64,000 nt of DNA. Source: Desmodesmus armatus (lineage: Eukaryota > Chlorophyta > Chlorophyceae > Sphaeropleales > Scenedesmaceae). The stretch is taken from NCBI GenBank assembly GCA_007449985.2, contig VIIQ02000691.1:1-64000 (forward strand), written 5' to 3'. The notes below the pieces were generated by a model. The model was not told where the DNA came from, searched no databases, and saw nothing but the letters and a program-made list of their open reading frames with translations. Position 1 is the first letter of the stretch. Every line of letters starts with the position of its first letter. Of this stretch, positions 18,492-28,797 are shown piece after piece. A program made the translations under genes and the position numbers.

Positions 18492-21400
18492 CTACATCTT
18501 CAAGCGCCGTGCTGCTACTCCTGCAGGCACCGGCAGCAAGTCACATCTCGAACAGCTGACCAAGCAGTCTCCTGGCCGCTGCTTGTTGCCCACCATGTAC
18601 TTTGGGTTGGCTTCACACTCGCCTGACTCTGCCCAGATTGGACACTCCGATTGCCTGCGATGCATGACGGCACGTGTGGTAGTGTGTTGACACATGAAGT
18701 GCATTCTCAACAGCAGGTATGTATGTGGTGATGATCAGCTGGATTGATGGCAATGCAGAGTGTGCCACACAGCACAGCCATCTGGTGTCGCCAGGCTCTG
18801 CTAAGGGGCATGTCCTGAGGGCCACTGATAGCGTATCAGCACAGCAGCACCCCTGCCACACACACTACACGACGACAATGCACGGCATCGCATGTTGGGT
18901 TGCTGCTCATACAGAGTTCTCCTGACATGGTAAATGCATGCGCTTGAACGAAAGATTTTGTGGCAATGCGATGGCATAAAGTGCCAGGCACAACTCGTAG
19001 TGTCAAGGAGTGCACTAATGCCCATCATCACACTTACTTGTCCTTGCACCATGAGGGCACAGGCGGCGGAGGCGGCGCATAAATTGTTCGATGTACCTCC
19101 TTAGCTTTCTCCCCGTCCATCGCAAAGTGAGCCACGTGGATCCTGTTGGGAGACGGCAGTGTGCATGGGGCAGCAGCATATGTTGGGTGGGTGAGTTGGA
19201 CACTCACACGGGTCATACCCTGCACTGGTGCCAACTCGCTGAGACATTCACTGCCATCAGTCAACTGGACGGGCACATATTGCAGGGCAAGCTTGGCTTT
19301 TTGATTTGGGCGGCCAGGCGGTTTTTGCGTGCAAAAGGGGTTCTGCCAGCATCCCTCACAAGCTGGTGGCTCAGGCCCAGGAATAGGCTTGTCGTGGGCG
19401 GACAGCTGCAGTGTGAAGTTTACGGGGTCCGGGTTTGAATCCCGGCACCGGGTTCCTGTACGCGCTGGTGGCTCAGGCCCAGGACTAGGCTTGTTTGCAC
19501 GAAGCAGCCGGTGTGGCCACCCACACTCACCATTTCGTTGCGCTAAACTTCTCTCCCTTGATCACGGGACAGCTGCCATGCAAGGACTTGTAGTCAAATG
19601 TGCCATCTGCAGCACCAGCACACACACCGTGCAACACATACTACCCTGTCATCATGACATCGACATCATGTACCTGCCAATGCAGCTCATGTGTTCAATG
19701 TACAGTAACCAGCAACTCCTTGATTCTCATGGGTCACAACACGTGCCATGCCATGCCGATGGCACTCCCAGATGTCCAATCAAGCTGATGTGTCGTCCCG
19801 GACAGACCGGGCCTGTTGTCCTCTGTTGCTGGGGAAGCAACAGGACTCTGACAAATCAGACAGGCTGCACGCATCTGTACACAACATCACCAGCAGGGTC
19901 AGCATGCGCACCTGGCCGTATACTCCAGAAGAGAGTAGCATCGCCCTTGCGTGGCTTCAAAGACAGACCCTGAACGGCAGCAGGAAGTACGTGTGCAAGT
20001 ACGTGGCTGTGATAGTGCTGCCGCTGCCACGCATGCAGCCATGTGCCTACATAACTCTCAATGCTTGAGCATGCAGCATTGTGATCACTTGTGCCTACAT
20101 AAAGTCAATGCTTGAGCTCGCAGCGTAACTTGTGCCTCCAAACTCTCAATGCTTGAGCATGCAGCATCACTTGCTGCTGGAGGGCCCAGATTCAGCCGCA
20201 TGGTGTGGGGTAGGGCGCCGTAAGTGTCAAGGACACAGGGTGAGATGGACGCAAGTGTCACAGGGTGAGATGCACGTAGGTGTCACATGGTGAGATGCAA
20301 TGACACAGGCTGAGATGCAAGCCATCTATGCCACCAAGCTTCTGTGCCCCACCGCCAATGAGCAGTTTGACCAGCCGTTCTCTTTCGTTTGGTGTGGCAG
20401 CTTGGGTACATGAGGGAACACCGTCTCGCCTCCTTCCTCAACATCTGTCAAATACATCTGCGCAACAGCGGTGGCGGAAGTTGGCAGTGCAGGGCCGATG
20501 GGACAGAAACGTTAGTAACAGGACAGTGGAGTGGAGGCAGAGTGATGCCAACAGCACAGCAACACGCTGAGCACGTTTAGAGACCGCACAGGCAGTGAGC
20601 TCTCTTGGGAGACAAGCTGCTGCTGCTGCTGCTGCTCCGAGGGTCGAGGCAGGGTCAGGGTCCAACTCAGGACCAGGTACTCCCTGCATTGGGCGGCACA
20701 GCAATGCACTACACTGCACAACACTGCACAACACTTGTGCACAGCCGCTTCTGCCAGCTGCGACATCAAGCCTGCTGCTCACGACGCCCATAAGGGTGTT
20801 AGGCGTCTCTCATCGGTGTGAGGCTTAGCCTCGGCTGCTGTGTGTGTTGCCACCCAATGGGGCCCGCCCCCCTTGTCATCACCAAAAAACAGCCTGCTAC
20901 TCACCAGGACAGTTGCCAGCCTGTTGCCCCCGTTGAAGTCACGCTCTGGATGTGAGAAGTAGTCGTGATGGGGCTCATACTTCTGTCCATTCTGTAGCCA
21001 CGCAGCAGCCAGGCACCAAAAGCAATGCTTGGTGACTGCCTGATATCAGTGGATGGCTGGCATCAGCTCTTGAGCTTTATAGCTACAGGTGTAACTTTGA
21101 TTTGGATTGACTGCCAGGCGAGTTTAGTCTGGTCGCTGGGCACCTCCTGGGATCAGGGTGTACGAGCGTCAGGGTGGTTCGCTGGTAAGGTCCACCTCAA
21201 CGACTACCTTATTCATGAATACTCATGAAGACATTGAGCACAGCGCAGCACAGCACAGCACAGCACAGTGCTCACCACGTAGTGCAACACCTGCATACCC
21301 TCTGCATTGCCTGCAGGCAGCATGGTCCACGCGGCCACCCGCTCCTCAATTCGCTTCACCAGAGCATCCTCCGCACGAGCAAAAAACATGCCGCTGCTGG

Positions 21401-22103
21401 TGCGGACCTTTGACAGCTTGTGGACACCTGCACACATGGGGGCAGCAGCGGCGGCAACGGTAGCAGCAGCAGCAGCAGCAGTGATGACGGCGGCATTGGG
21501 TTTGTCGGAAAGCCGCTGCTGGGTTGCCTCAGTTCCCCTGTGAGGTGAGGGCCATAACTGGCCCGGGGTCTTGAGTGTGGTTTTCACTGGTCGCCTGGTG
21601 GCCCACCACCAGGAAAGTGGTGGGTGGCCCACTGAGTGCCATGCTTGTCTTGCGCAAGATCTTGCATGCACCAAGGTCAATTTGCTGCTGCATGCGCCTG
21701 GCCAGGGACATGTACGATGGGGGTGTGGACACAGGGACTGCAGCCAGCCAATGCATCAACCATCTCACCATCCAAGGATCTCTGAACTCTGAACTTTGGT
21801 ATAAGTGCGTGGGAACGCACAGGTGTGGTAGTGCGTGCAGCTCAGCTGTTGGTATGCTGTACCGTGCTGCGCTGAGTACATGGTGCAGACTGTGTGCTGC
21901 TAAACATGTTGCACATGTCACGGTGGCCCATGTGTTTTTTGGGGGGGGGGGTGAGGGGGGGGCGTGTGTGAGGTGTTTTGGGGGGGGGGGGTGCGTGCGT
22001 CACAGTGTGTTTTCCACAGTGTGCGCTCACTGTTATAGCGTCAGACACTCCTGAAGCTCGCAGCCTAGGCCTGGCTGTCTTCACAAGGGCATCACACTCC
22101 TCT

Positions 22104-22156
<53 letters not shown>

Positions 22157-23191
22157 AATACTTCCAAATACACCCAGACGAGAGTGTGCACGTGTCTGAG
22201 GGTTGGAGTGGCTGATGGTATGAGCACCATGTGGACAACACCAGATGCCACAAAGAGTATCGAGGCTTAGCAGGAGAGGTATACATCCACCTCACGCTGC
22301 AGATTGGTCGAAGATCTGAACCAATGGCGTAGTGTGGGTGAGACTGGCACTTGCAGTGACTGTGGGAGGCGTATCTACTCAGCTGCCTTAGGCTTTCAGT
22401 CCTGCTGACACCCGACATTATGCCACAGCTGCTCTGAGTGTTCCTGCTGCGCTGAGTTCAGCAGCACGTTTACCTTCACTCAGGAATCTGCGGTAGTGGA
22501 AGATGCGGGGGTCCCAAGAGACGATGCGCATGCCTGAAGGGTCTCTGCTGTGCCCATGGACTGTTGACCTTTGTCATACGTTTCACCCAACCAACCTGGA
22601 GCATACATGGACACATAGAGAGGTCAGAGGGACCAGGTGACGGGTGTGGAAGCCTCCACCCTGCAGCCCATACGTCATACATACATCATTTACATCTACA
22701 GCATACATCACATACATTACAAACTTTAGACATTATATTCATACATCGTACATACACATTATACATCATCATTGGACGCCAAGGTGACACGAGCTGCTGT
22801 TGGTGCCTTCTGCAGAGCGACAGCCGCTGATTTTTCGCATGGTATTTGCGGCTGCACGCTGCTGTGTCTGGTAACACCGATACTTGAGAGAGGTACTAGT
22901 GGTACTCTCTCTATGCTGGGTGCTGTTGACGTGGGTGGGGGGGTCCCCATCAGGGGGTGGAAGGGTCCCAGAATGCTGGAGTAGTGGGATGGTACGCAAG
23001 CATCAGGCCCTCAGTGTACCTATCATGCTAAAGGTCGTTCATTGCTTACCAATGAGGCGCTCTTCGACTGCTGGGGCTGCTGATGCTGCTTGAGCTGTGG
23101 GTGACAGTACTGTCACCAGCAGCAACAGGCCAGCTGCTGCTAACGTCGGACGGCTGAGGCCGTGTAACCAACTCAACGGTTTTACTGACAT
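18492..23191 (-). CDS. Prolyl 4-hydroxylase (2OG/Fe(II)) with C-terminal ShKT domain, about 344 aa
   Basis: It hydroxylates peptidyl proline, probably in hydroxyproline-rich wall proteins in the secretory pathway. Exons: 23191-23050, 22560-22474, 22101-22031, 21416-21276, 20991-20905, 20457-20353, 19969-19912, 19606-19531, 19142-19038 and 18654-18492. Residues 1-36 form a signal peptide or anchor (LLLLVTVL core, then AQAA). The catalytic core shows the HxD iron ligands in EPHHDYF (H155, D157), YLTDVEEGGETVFP, KPRKGDATLFW, the distal H240 in LHGSCPVI and the 2-oxoglutarate lysine in GEK (K250). The last two exons supply six cysteines (WCKDK to SCSRCD) spaced as a ShKT domain. Exon 9 reads into TAA just past a GTAAGT donor, so an unspliced message would lose the ShKT tail. 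The starts of exons 2 and 4 are the least certain boundaries. Confidence 0.93.
19362..19490 (+). repeat. tRNA-related (SINE-like) sequence in a prolyl hydroxylase intron
   Basis: A 30-bp direct repeat (19362-19391 and 19461-19490, one mismatch) flanks a perfect tRNA T-arm: a 5-bp stem CCGGG/CCCGG around TTTGAAT at 19429-19445, matching a pol III B box. TGGCTCAGG in each repeat resembles an A box. I could not fold a whole cloverleaf, so a tRNA-derived SINE or fragment is likelier than a working tRNA gene. Confidence 0.55.
20041..20318. repeat. Two tandem-repeat blocks in prolyl hydroxylase intron 6
   Basis: At 20041-20175 three imperfect copies of about 55 bp share CTTGTGCCT and TCAATGCTTGAGC. 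At about 20223-20318 four imperfect copies of about 25-30 bp share ACAGGGTGAGATG. Both are intronic and no coding content was recognised. Confidence 0.8.
21940..21995 (+). repeat. G-run cluster in prolyl hydroxylase intron 3
   Basis: Several runs of 8-12 G on the plus strand (C-runs in the transcript). The DNA could form a G-quadruplex on the strand opposite to the transcript. Confidence 0.7.
22104..22153. repeat. (CAG)n run abutting exon 3 of the prolyl hydroxylase
   Basis: About 16-17 uninterrupted CAG units (CTG on the transcript) sit directly at the 3' splice acceptor of exon 3, so the polypyrimidine tract and AG of this acceptor are built from the repeat. Confidence 0.95.
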
Positions 23192-23519
23192 GGTGAGTAG
23201 GATCTCAGCCGCAGCCTGTATGACGTAGAGGCACAGGCTGGTGACGGTTGTGTCTGTTGGTCCCTGGCAGTGCTGGTCTGACCCATCTAGTGCAGATATA
23301 ACTTCAGATAAACGTAAGAACAACGAACACGTTTGTACGGGCGTTGTATCTCGGTGTCACCTGGCTCTTTCTTGATCGATGACTAAGGAGCTACCGTTGA
23401 GTTGTAAAATGCTTTATGTTCATGCAGCTTGCGGCTGAATTATATTGCATTTCAGCACCTCATTTGTAATCACGCCCGTTGTACACGTCTATCTCAACAG
23501 ATCAACGCTGCTCGACACA
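23192..23519. promoter_or_regulatory. Shared divergent promoter region
   Basis: 328 bases separate the start codons of the prolyl hydroxylase (-) and the GIY-YIG glutaredoxin (+). Both promoters and 5' untranslated regions must fit here, unless the glutaredoxin starts at the in-frame ATG at 23445, which would shorten the gap to about 253 bases. No clear TATA box is seen. Confidence 0.6.
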
Positions 23520-25211
23520 ATGCTGCTGCAGGCAAAGGCTCCAACAGCAGCAGCACTCCATGGCCAGCGCAGCAGCAGCATCCGTAGGGTGCAGCAGCCG
23601 GTCATCGCACCTCGTAGGTTGATCATCGCTGATGCAGCTTTGAAGGAGGCAGCAGCAGTGCCAGTCATGGAGAAAGGAGAGCTGAGTGTTTTCCCTGAGC
23701 AGCCCGCTGTCTATGCTGTTTATGACAAGGACAGCAACGTCCAGTACATTGGCCTGACTCGCAAGGTGGGCAGTGACAGTACTGAACTTCGTGAACAGCA
23801 ATTGAGTGTGCATGAATTACACATCAGGTTCTTGGCTACTGCTGCTGCCAGCAGCAGCAACCATTCAGTGGGTCGTCAAACCAGTGATGTGCCTGCCAGG
23901 GGGCCTGTTTACAACCCTGTTTCATCATAAGCAGCTCATCATACAGCATGGCAGCTGCCACACAGATGAACACCGGCTGTACTCACTCATGCTCTCCTTC
24001 CTGCGCCAGCACCACTCTGCACAACACCCTATGTACATGCATGCAGCCTCACCCGCTCACTCCTTGAAACCCGCCTTGCAACTCTGTTCTGCACTTCGTC
24101 TCTGCAGCTGAATGTGACTGTGTCAAACCACCTGCACCACTCTGCACAAGATCATACATAGCGGTGAAAGTACCTACTTGGGGTACCTACTTGTAGCACC
24201 CCCCGATATCCTAATATGCATGCAGCTTATTTCACTCACTCCCAACATCTGGTTTGCAATCCACATGCTGCACTGCGTCTCTGCAGCTGAACGTGACTGT
24301 GTCAAACCACCTGCGGGACCTGCCAGAATTGACCAGCAGCATCAAGTATGAGGTGATCACAGACGCTACCAGGGACGCGCTCACAGGAGCATGGAAGGTC
24401 TGGATGGAGGAGACATGTGAGCACGGGGGTGTTTGTTGTGGGGGGGGGGGGGTGCCGCAGCGGGACAGAAGGAAGGGGAGGGGAAGCAAGGGGGGGTGTG
24501 GTGTCACAAGGTGGAAGTAGGGGAGGGTCGGGTGATAACGAATTGACCAGCAGCATCAAGTTTGAGGTGATCACAGACGCCACCAGGGACGCACTGACAG
24601 GAGCATGGAAGGTCTGGATGGAGGAGACATGTGAGCAGGGGGGCGGTTTTTTTGGGGGGGGGGGGGGCAGACAGAAGGAGGGGGAGCGGAGGGGGGGGGG
24701 TTTCCATATGTTAGATGTAGGAGAGGGTGGGATGATTAGGGATTGACCAGCAGCATCAAGTTTGAGGTGATCACAGACACCACCAGGGACGCACTGACAG
24801 GAGCATGGAAGGTCTGGATGGAGGAGACATGTGAGCAGGGGGTGTTTGTTTGGGTGGGGGGAGAGCAGCTGGAAAGAAGGAAGGGGTGGGGAAAGGGGAA
24901 AGGGGAGCGGGGGTAGGTTCAAAAGTGGATGTAGGGGAGGGTGGGGAGCTTACGAATTGACCAGCATCGAGTTTGAGTGATCACAGACTGCACAAGGAAT
25001 GCACTGACAGGACTGCCATGGCATGGAAGGACTGGATGGAGGAGACCTGTGAGCAAGGGGCTCCCTACACAGCAACAGTATCAAGACAGCAAGCTTGAAA
25101 ACAGTATTTGCGGTCACTGCTGCTGCTGCTGCTACTGCGAATGCCAGTGAGTGAGTCTGGTGACATCCCCCCTGGCAACGCCCCTGGTGAGACCATGATT
25201 AACAGTGTTGC

Positions 25212-25266
<55 letters not shown>

Positions 25267-26275
25267 ACAGTGGGTGAGTCTGGTGACATCCCCCCTGGCA
25301 ACGCCCCTGGTGAGACCAAGTGGCAGAGCAGGGTGGTGCGGCCCAAGACAGACATCAAGCTGACAGCAGGCAAGGCCATCAACGTGCCCATTGAGACACT
25401 GGTTGACCAGGTGGTGAAGACTAACAAGGTGAGTGAGGGGTGAGTGAGTGAGTGAGTGAGTGAGTGAGTGGGTGGGTGGGTGAGTGGGTGGGTGAGTGGG
25501 TGAGTGAGTGCAGGATTGAGTAAGGGGGTGAGTGAGGGAGGGAGGAAGCGGCGCGAGCTGCTGGGCGGTGGGAAGTGATTTTGCCAACCTTGATTGTGTA
25601 TGCAGCTTGGGTGATACATTGGGCAATTTCGTTGTTTCACAGGAGCAGCTGTGCAGCCTGCACAGTGTCTTTGCAGGGCCAGCCATTGCCCAGGGCTCCT
25701 GTTCAAGCTCCCGCCAGCAGTCACGTGTATTGCTGAGCACTCTGTAGCCCCCCCCCTTCTCCCCACGCCACCCCAGATTGCCAACCGTGTGTTGTTACCA
25801 CCATGTGCGTCTTTGCGATTGCGTCGCACAGGGGCAGTCGCTACTTCATACACTCCCAACTCACCCCATTCTCTTTGTCACCTCATCTCAGATCACCCCA
25901 TTCTAGATCTCACAGCACCCCACTCTCTATCCCATTCTGCCTTCCCCGCAGGTGGTCGCCTTTGTGAAGGGCACCCGCTCTCAGCCACAGTGCGGCTTCA
26001 GCTTCAAGATGATGCAGATCCTGAACGACTCACGGGCCGATTACGAGGTCGTCAACGTGTTGGACGATTTCCACAACCCTGGGCTGCGCGAGGCAATCAA
26101 GCAGTACAGCCAGTGGCCCACTATCCCACAGCTCTACGTGTCTGGGGAGTTTGTGGGGGGTTCAGATATTGTGGAGGAGATGCAGGCTAGTGGGGAACTG
26201 CAGAAGGTGCTGAGTGAAGCAAGGTGCCTGCAGCAGCTGCAGCAAAGTGATGTGGTTCAACAACGTTCGAGCTGA
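23520..26275 (+). CDS. GRXS16: GIY-YIG / CGFS monothiol glutaredoxin fusion, plastid type, 285 aa
   Basis: It resembles plant GRXS16, a chloroplast CGFS glutaredoxin that binds or transfers [2Fe-2S] clusters and carries an N-terminal GIY-YIG endonuclease-like domain. Exons are 23520-23765, 24287-24416, 25271-25428 and 25952-26275, all in frame. Residues 1-45 look like a transit peptide. The GIY-YIG half shows PAVYAVYD (62-69) and QYIG (75-78). Exon 2 continues it to AWKVWMEE, and exon 3 gives IPPGN and TKW. Exon 4 is a complete glutaredoxin with active site QCGFS (C192), TIP before the cis-proline strand (WPTIPQLYV) and GGSDI for glutathione binding. An upstream in-frame ATG at 23445 would add 25 residues less like a transit peptide. 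The first extra exon 2 copy (24540-24634) could replace the 3' part only. Introns 1 and 2 hold exon-edge copies. Confidence 0.95.
24105..24136 (+). repeat. Copy of the 5' edge of glutaredoxin exon 2
   Basis: The CTGCAG acceptor followed by the first about 25 coding bases of exon 2 (true edge at 24281-24312) occurs a second time here with one or two mismatches, then diverges. It is a decoy acceptor about 180 bases upstream of the real one. Confidence 0.85.
24330..25053 (+). repeat. Exon 2 of the glutaredoxin gene: 3' part repeated four times in tandem
   Basis: The 3' three-quarters of exon 2 ([19 protein letters not shown] onward to its ACAT|GTGAGC donor) recurs at about 24330, 24540, 24745 and 24953, a unit of roughly 206 bp. 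Copies 2 and 3 stay open and change only Y to F and, in copy 3, A to T; copy 4 has indels and is decayed. Each copy is followed by a run of G. Copies 2-4 lack the first 44 bases of the exon and a good acceptor, so they probably lie inside intron 2. Confidence 0.93.
25144..25194 (+). repeat. Copy of the 5' edge of glutaredoxin exon 3
   Basis: About 48 bases encoding [14 protein letters not shown] match the start of exon 3 (25275-25320) almost exactly. The two copies are separated by a CTG run. The upstream copy is followed by unrelated sequence. Confidence 0.92.
25207..25266 (+). repeat. CTG-rich run before exon 3
   Basis: About 19 CTG units with two interruptions, ending five bases before the exon 3 acceptor; it supplies the acceptor's pyrimidine-containing tract. 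Confidence 0.9.
25429..25535 (+). repeat. (GAGT)n / (GGGT)n run after exon 3
   Basis: A tetranucleotide array that begins exactly with the exon 3 donor GTGAGTGAG, so many donor-like GTGAGT sequences follow the true splice site. Confidence 0.9.
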
Positions 26276-26279
26276 TAAG

Positions 26280-26284
26280 TGTAA
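26280..26284 (+). terminator. Candidate polyadenylation signal TGTAA, 5 bases after the stop
   Basis: TGTAA follows the TGA of the glutaredoxin gene after only four bases. Used as such it would give a 3' untranslated region of a few tens of bases; it may instead be chance. Confidence 0.3.
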
Positions 26285-26722
26285 CTGTATTGAGTGATTG
26301 CATGAGTGATTGCATTGAAAGGTTGCATTGAGGGATGAGCAGGGGCTCAAAGGGATAGCTGGTGGGTGGCTGCCAGTGTAGAGGCCCGAGTAGGGCCCAT
26401 GTATACATGGCTGTTGTACTACCTGGCGTACACAGAGAATAAAGGGGGGGTCGAAAATAGGGACGTGGACAGTCGATCAGGCCCCTGAGGGAGAGTGTAT
26501 GTGGAGCTAGTCCCCTGCGTTGCAGCATGGGGTGAGTGCATTACTACTTTTTTCCGTTGGCAGACACGGCAGCTTCAGCCTCTGCGATCTTATTACAACA
26601 CTGCGTTGCAGCAGTGTAGTAAGTGGTGGGCCACACGGGAGATCTGGCATGCTTGGGGACAGGTGCAGGCTGGCGGGAAGTCACCAGCGGTGCCACAGTC
26701 AGCGACACCAAATGGTGTCGTT
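26285..26722. other. 3' flank of the glutaredoxin gene, nothing recognised
   Basis: Short region before the LINE-like element. It contains a stretch with repeated TTGCATTGA at 26305-26335 but no gene. Confidence 0.4.
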
Positions 26723-28483
26723 TCAGTCAGTCAGTGTTCGTTACAAAGAGGCCTCAAGGACCCAGCCAACCCGATGCAAGCCCCGGGACCCAATCCATGT
26801 CCCGCCCTTGTAACTCAAGGCGCCACCAATCCTACTCAAGACAGCCCAACCACCTGTGGCACACAAGCTGTGTTAGCATGAAACACGCACAAGGCATAAA
26901 GCGAACGGATGCGCGGCCAAGAACGCACATGCACATGCTGACGCAGACAAGCACGCAGTGAAAGAGCTGACATGGCAATGCAAGCATGACTAGCTGACCC
27001 AATTCAAGCTGGCACATGCATCACTGCCCCCGCCCCGTCGGCTAACAGGGTAAAGCAACCAGAAACACCAAGCACAACAGGAGACATGCAAGGCAGTCAA
27101 CCATCAGGCAAGGCTGGAGAAGCACAGTGAACTCCCAACAGATCACTGTTCACCCGCAAAAAAGGGTGGTCAGGGGCCAGCTGGGGGAACCAAGACGCTG
27201 GAGCCACACGCAACACAACAAAATCCTGCAACAACTCCCAAAAGCGGGCTACTGCCTGCCGCTTCACTTCCTCCAGTTTAGCAGCGGCTTGCTGCTGCCG
27301 CTGCTGCTGCTCAAGCTGCGTGAGCGCCTGCCGGCGCTGCTGGACCTGCTCCTGATGCTGCTGCTGCAAGTCAGAGAGGGCTGCAGGCTGCAAGAGGTCA
27401 GTGATGAGCTGCTGATCATCGGGGACTGCTGGTAGCTGCTGCTGCGCTGCGTCTACCGCTGCTCGATGCTGCTGCAAACCCGCAAAGTTGGCTGCCTTCC
27501 GACCCATGTCCATAGCATTGATGGCTGCAAGGCACACCACACGCCACACACCCTTGTGCAGGGGGCGTGCACCCGGGATCCCATTGGCCCCGGGACACAA
27601 CATACACAAGACATGATGGGGCTCAAGGGGCCCAGGGAACCAACCTGATATGTGTTGTTGTAGCTGGGCCACAACAGCTTGGGCAACAGAACACTCCCAG
27701 TAGTGGTGGCGCCTGCCTGGCTGACCACCGCTCACTGGGCCACACACACACTCGCGATCAAGCATATGCATGCGCTCTGCTGTTGCCAGGCCATTGAGAG
27801 CCAACCGCCAAAAAACTTCCTTATAATGGTTGTCCCACCGCAGCTTCCAGAGTTGGCGCTGCGCTGCAGCAACCAACTGACAACAGGCGTCCACACTATC
27901 CGGGTCGCCTCGCACCACCACAGGGGCAACAGAATCAACAAAGTCCCGACGATACCGCGCACGCAGGTCTGCCAAGGGCCGCAGCTGCAGGGCAGTGGCC
28001 TTGCGCACAGACAACGCCGAGATTGGAACAGTGGTGGCGCCGAGGCGCCACCCCAAACCAGACACCAGGCCACACTCCACTTGCAGCTCGCGCTGCGTGA
28101 CAGCACGCGAAAAGCTAGCTGGCGACAAGCCATCGGTCTCCAAAAACACTTCGAGCGCCCCATGAACCACCGGGGTCGCTGCCTCAGCAGCGTTCCGCCA
28201 GCCAAGAGGCAGAGCAGACAGGACGCCCTCCAAGTCAGCCAGCTCGCTATCGGCATCGGCCCACGGGCCCCGGTACGGGTCCCGTGCTGCCAACGGGGTG
28301 ATCGTGCGCACAGCGCGCACCGCATCCCCGATCGTCAACAAGAAGAAGGGGTTACAGGGCGACACACGCAGCTACGCTGCAACGACATCCAGCATCGGAA
28401 GGGAACGATCGTCAACAGAGCATGACGGACAAAACCACCTCCATTCATAGCCCACCGTCCTGAAGCTGATCGATCACGGCCTC
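26723..28483 (-). mobile_element. 5'-truncated LINE-like retrotransposon
   Basis: The segment is bounded by 6-bp direct repeats GTCGTT (26717-26722 and 28484-28489), interpreted as a target site duplication. On the minus strand it has a 422-codon frame, then about 370 bases of 3' region ending in a tandem (ACTG)n tail, as in non-LTR elements with microsatellite tails. A second 312-base copy of the 3' end is at 28798-29109. No reverse transcriptase domain is left, hence truncated. A further GTCGTT and (CAGT)n at 28490-28511 suggest an earlier insertion at the same spot. Confidence 0.6.
27097..28365 (-). CDS. C-terminal part of a LINE-type polyprotein (zf-RVT-like), 422 aa
   Basis: It lies wholly inside the LINE-like element. 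Around the middle it reads YKEVFWRLALNGLATAERM, then a Cys/His cluster (ECVCG ... RRHHYWECSVA) spaced like the zinc-binding region found after reverse transcriptase in LINE polyproteins (FWxLL, then CxC, then HxxxxC). A Gln-rich coiled-coil stretch (about 300-370) follows. An in-frame TAG lies just upstream, and no YxDD motif or endonuclease is present, so it is a remnant rather than a host gene. Assignment rests on motif spacing only. Confidence 0.6.
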   Translation of the reverse strand: MSPCNPFFLLTIGDAVRAVRTITPLAARDPYRGPWADADSELADLEGVLSALPLGWRNAAEAATPVVHGALEVFLETDGLSPASFSRAVTQRELQVECGLVSGLGWRLGATTVPISALSVRKATALQLRPLADLRARYRRDFVDSVAPVVVRGDPDSVDACCQLVAAAQRQLWKLRWDNHYKEVFWRLALNGLATAERMHMLDRECVCGPVSGGQPGRRHHYWECSVAQAVVAQLQQHISGWFPGPLEPHHVLCMLCPGANGIPGARPLHKGVWRVVCLAAINAMDMGRKAANFAGLQQHRAAVDAAQQQLPAVPDDQQLITDLLQPAALSDLQQQHQEQVQQRRQALTQLEQQQRQQQAAAKLEEVKRQAVARFWELLQDFVVLRVAPASWFPQLAPDHPFLRVNSDLLGVHCASPALPDG

Positions 28484-28614
28484 GTCGTTCAGTCAGTCAG
28501 TCAGTGTCGTTGCAACGTTGACCTTGACCGCATATGTTACGACCCATAGGCCTCACAGCAGGCCTCTCGTGCATCTGCGGCTACACCTTTGTTACACTGG
28601 TAGCGGACTGACAG

Positions 28615-28669
28615 TAGTGCAGTCGGCAAAAGCGCCGACTTTGCATGAAAGAGTCCTCGATTCGATTCC
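28615..28669 (+). other. tRNA-like A and B boxes inside the TRIM
   Basis: TAGTGCAGTCGG (28615-28626) fits the pol III A-box consensus and GATTCGATTCC (28659-28669) is one base off a B box. A 7-bp hairpin AGTCGGC/GCCGACT lies at 28621-28640. No proper T-stem or acceptor stem forms, so this is not a tRNA gene. Confidence 0.4.
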
Positions 28670-28797
28670 TGGGAGTGGTGCCCCAGAAAACCTTAACAAA
28701 GCGTGGTCCCTCCGAAGTGAACCGATTAACGTGGGAGTTGTGCCCCACAAGGCAACTGATGATGGGCCCAGAGAGGCAGTGACCGTCAGGAGTCAGA

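Noticed and set aside
24302..24922. 206-codon Pro-rich frame on the minus strand
   Set aside because: Antisense of the exon 2 copies and G runs of the glutaredoxin gene.
25065..25859. 264-codon frame on the minus strand
   Set aside because: Antisense of exon 3 and of the CTG and GAGT repeats; its Ala/Ser and His/Pro runs are repeat products.
28590..28690. A tRNA gene in the TRIM
   Set aside because: A and B boxes exist but T-stem and acceptor stem do not pair.
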